From positions 62,001 to 126,000 of the forward strand of contig NZ_JABJVV010000014.1 of assembly GCF_013155545.1 (NCBI RefSeq): DNA of 64,000 nt. The letters run 5' to 3'. A program made the translations under genes and the position numbers. Under the pieces are notes generated by a model, which made no database searches, was not told the DNA's origin, and was given only the letters and a program-made list of their open reading frames with translations. This document shows positions 62,277-64,000 of the stretch, in pieces; position 1 is the first letter of the stretch; every line of letters starts with the position of its first letter. Source of the DNA: Caenimonas soli. Lineage in GTDB: Bacteria > Pseudomonadota > Gammaproteobacteria > Burkholderiales > Burkholderiaceae_C.

Positions 62277-63179
62277 TCAGCGCGTCTGGTTGGAGATGCC
62301 ACTGGCCACGTGGCCCGAAGGCACATGGCGGGCGGCATGATCGACGTGGCGGGTCTGGTCGTCGAAGAAGAAGTCGGGTTCGAACTCGCGCAGAAACTCG
62401 CCCTTGGGCAGGCCGCCCAGGAACATGGCCTCGTCCACGCGGATGTCCCAGTCCATGAGCGTGCGGATGGCGCGCTCATGGGCCGGCGCACTGCGGGCGG
62501 TCACCAGCGCGGTGCGGATCCGCATCGATCCGTTGCCCGCTTGCTGCAGCCGGTGCAGCGCCGTCAGCAGAGGTTTGAAAGGGCCGCCCGGCAGCGGCTG
62601 CGCTGCCTTGCTGAGTTCATGCCGCTGGAAGGCGTCGAGCCCCTGGTCCTGGAACACGCGCTCCGCCTCGTCGGAAAACAGCACGGCGTCACCGTCGAAG
62701 GCGATGCGCACTTCATCGGGATAATTGGTGCCGGCCTGGACCGATTCCGTGAGGACGCGCGCCGCCGGAAAGCCGGCTGCCAGGGCCTCGCGCACATCCT
62801 CGGCGTTGGCCGAAAGGAAGAGATGGGCGCCCAAGGGCCGCAGGTAGCGAAACGGCGAGCGGCCCTGCGTGAACACACCGCGCTCCAGCTTGATCTCGTT
62901 GGCGTGGCCCGAACGGAAGATGCGCATGCCCGATACCGGGTCGTTGCGCGAGAGGATCACCACTTCCACGCGCTGGGTCGTGGTGTCGTTGAACGCCAGC
63001 AGCTTCTTGATCAGCGAGAAAGCGATGCCGGGCCGGGCCGCGACGTCCAGCCGCTCCAGCTGCAGCGTCATGTAGGCCTTGGGATCGCCGCTCTCGAAGA
63101 GCGTGTTCTCTTCCTCGAAGTTGAACAGCGCGCGCGAGGAGATCGCGACCACCAGCTTGTTGTCCGAGAATGCCGTCAT
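62277..63179 (-). CDS. 5'-nucleotidase (NT5C1-like family)
   Basis: 300 residues. Cytoplasmic 5'-nucleotidase family (PF06189-like): LVVAISSRALFNFEEENTLFE near the N-terminus, VVILSRNDPVSGMRIFRSGHANEI, IAFDGDAVLFSDEAERVFQDQGLDAF (DxD motif, about 160) and MDWDIRVDEAMFLGGLPKGEFLREFEPDFFFDD. Dephosphorylates nucleoside monophosphates. Its ATG overlaps the GspF stop by 4 nt (63176-63179), so it is translated from the same mRNA. Confidence 0.85.
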   Translation of the reverse strand: MTAFSDNKLVVAISSRALFNFEEENTLFESGDPKAYMTLQLERLDVAARPGIAFSLIKKLLAFNDTTTQRVEVVILSRNDPVSGMRIFRSGHANEIKLERGVFTQGRSPFRYLRPLGAHLFLSANAEDVREALAAGFPAARVLTESVQAGTNYPDEVRIAFDGDAVLFSDEAERVFQDQGLDAFQRHELSKAAQPLPGGPFKPLLTALHRLQQAGNGSMRIRTALVTARSAPAHERAIRTLMDWDIRVDEAMFLGGLPKGEFLREFEPDFFFDDQTRHVDHAARHVPSGHVASGISNQTR

Positions 63180-64000
63180 CGCGCGAACTGGTTCAGCTGG
63201 ATGATGGGCAGCAGCACGGCCAGCACGATCAGCATCACGACCAAGCCCATGGTCACGATCAGGAGCGGCTCCAGGATGGTGGCCAGCTGCATCGCGCGCC
63301 GCTGCACTTCGGCGCCGAGCTGGTTGGAGGCGCGCTGCAGCATCTGAGGCAGCTGCCCGGTTTGCTCTCCGAGCCGCGCGAACATGGAAAGAAGCCCGGG
63401 GAAGCGCTTCTTCTGCGACATGGCGGAGGCCAGCGGCGCGCCTTCGCGCACCAGGACCAGTGCGTCCATGGCGTCGGCGCGCATGGCGCGATTGCTCAGC
63501 GTTTCGGCGGCGGCCTGCAGTGCCTTGAGGATGGGCACACCGGCGCCCGCGAGCAGCGACAGCGTGCTGGCGAAGCGGGCCGCGTTGTAGCCACGCGAAA
63601 GCCGGCCGACCAGGGGCAGCGTCAGCCAGGCGGCGTCGAAGCGCTCGCGCGTGCCCTCGTTGCGCAGGGCGAAACGCGTGGCGACCAGCCCGCCCGCCAA
63701 GAGCAATGCCGCCAGCCAGCCCCAGTTGCGCACGAAGCCGCTCACGGCCAGCATGGCAACGGTGAGAAAGGGCAGGGCGCGCTTGCTGCCCGCGAACACA
63801 TTGGCGACCTGCGGCACCACATAGGCCACCAGGAACAGCACGATCGCAATCGCGACCAGCGACACGATGGCCGGATACAGCGCCGCGCCCAGCAGCTTTG
63901 CCTGCAGGGCTTGCCGCTCCTCCAGGTCATCCGCCAGCCGCTCCAGCACCAGGCCCAGGTTGCCGCTTTGCTCGCCGGCGCCGATCACGGCGGTGTAGAT
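63176..64000 (-). CDS. gspF: Type II secretion system F family protein (GspF-like), N-terminus off the window
   Basis: The frame is open to the right edge; about 274 residues of a usual 400 are visible. IYTAVIGAGEQSGNLGLVLERLADDLEERQALQAKLLGAALYPAIV is the GspF mid-region; a second T2SSF repeat follows (RFASTLSLLAGAGVPILKALQAAAETLSNRAM, SMFARLGEQTGQLPQMLQRAS). Three membrane helices are seen. Inner-membrane platform of type II secretion or a type IV pilus. GspF is favoured over PilC by the ending LVVMLIVLAVLLPIIQLNQFAR, but this is not decisive. Confidence 0.88.
   Translation of the reverse strand: MYTAVIGAGEQSGNLGLVLERLADDLEERQALQAKLLGAALYPAIVSLVAIAIVLFLVAYVVPQVANVFAGSKRALPFLTVAMLAVSGFVRNWGWLAALLLAGGLVATRFALRNEGTRERFDAAWLTLPLVGRLSRGYNAARFASTLSLLAGAGVPILKALQAAAETLSNRAMRADAMDALVLVREGAPLASAMSQKKRFPGLLSMFARLGEQTGQLPQMLQRASNQLGAEVQRRAMQLATILEPLLIVTMGLVVMLIVLAVLLPIIQLNQFAR

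Noticed and set aside
60510..63347. 945-codon plus-strand frame, the longest in the window
   Set aside because: Antisense to the SbmA-type ABC protein, the nucleotidase and GspF; no domain could be recognised.

Overview
The window is high-GC DNA from a betaproteobacterium of the order Burkholderiales, most likely a Comamonadaceae (Ramlibacter or Variovorax type). The pointers are two Bug-family receptors, a trimeric Burkholderiales porin, a HexR-linked zwf/tal/pgi locus, a groESL operon with both CIRCE and sigma-32 signals, and families of small intergenic palindromes. There is no rRNA, tRNA, CRISPR array, prophage or transposase. Gene density is very high, with many 4-nt ATGA overlaps. The placement is by pattern recognition only.

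Region by region. 1-5 kb: ilvA (runs off the left edge) behind a possible attenuator, an OsmC protein, coq7, a porin and a DUF3047 lipoprotein. 5-13.5 kb: a peptide (Dpp/Opp-type) ABC operon with two binding proteins and an M20 amidohydrolase. 13.5-17.9 kb: a lipid A modification module, eptA plus a PAP2 protein divergent from a PmrAB-like two-component system, with a textbook PmrA box between them. 17.9-22.9 kb: hexR-zwf divergent from tal-pgi, with two palindromes in the shared promoter. 22.9-25.6 kb: a DUF805 membrane protein and groESL.

25.8-49.9 kb, all on the minus strand: a 25-gene acyl-CoA catabolic supercluster. It holds two thiolases, a DUF35 partner, two small MaoC proteins, two acyl-CoA dehydrogenases, three SDRs, enoyl-CoA hydratase, three acyl-CoA ligases, two PaaI thioesterases, nitronate monooxygenase, a complete Liv-type ABC transporter, two orphan Bug receptors and an AraC activator. 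It falls into three transcription units. Each is preceded by the same pair of direct repeats exactly 22 bp apart, which looks like the AraC operator. I regard this regulon and its unassigned substrate as the most interesting content of the window.

49.9-57.6 kb: an itaconate-degradation operon (ich, acyl-CoA dehydrogenase, ict, mmgE/prpD, ccl, second CaiB) divergent from its LysR regulator, in nearly the order remembered from Pseudomonas aeruginosa. The araC gene starts 9 nt after this operon and may be co-transcribed with it. 57.6-64 kb: a small unknown protein, uspA, FMN-riboswitch-controlled ribB, a DMT exporter, an SbmA/YddA-type ABC protein, a 5'-nucleotidase and a gspF-type gene cut by the right edge.
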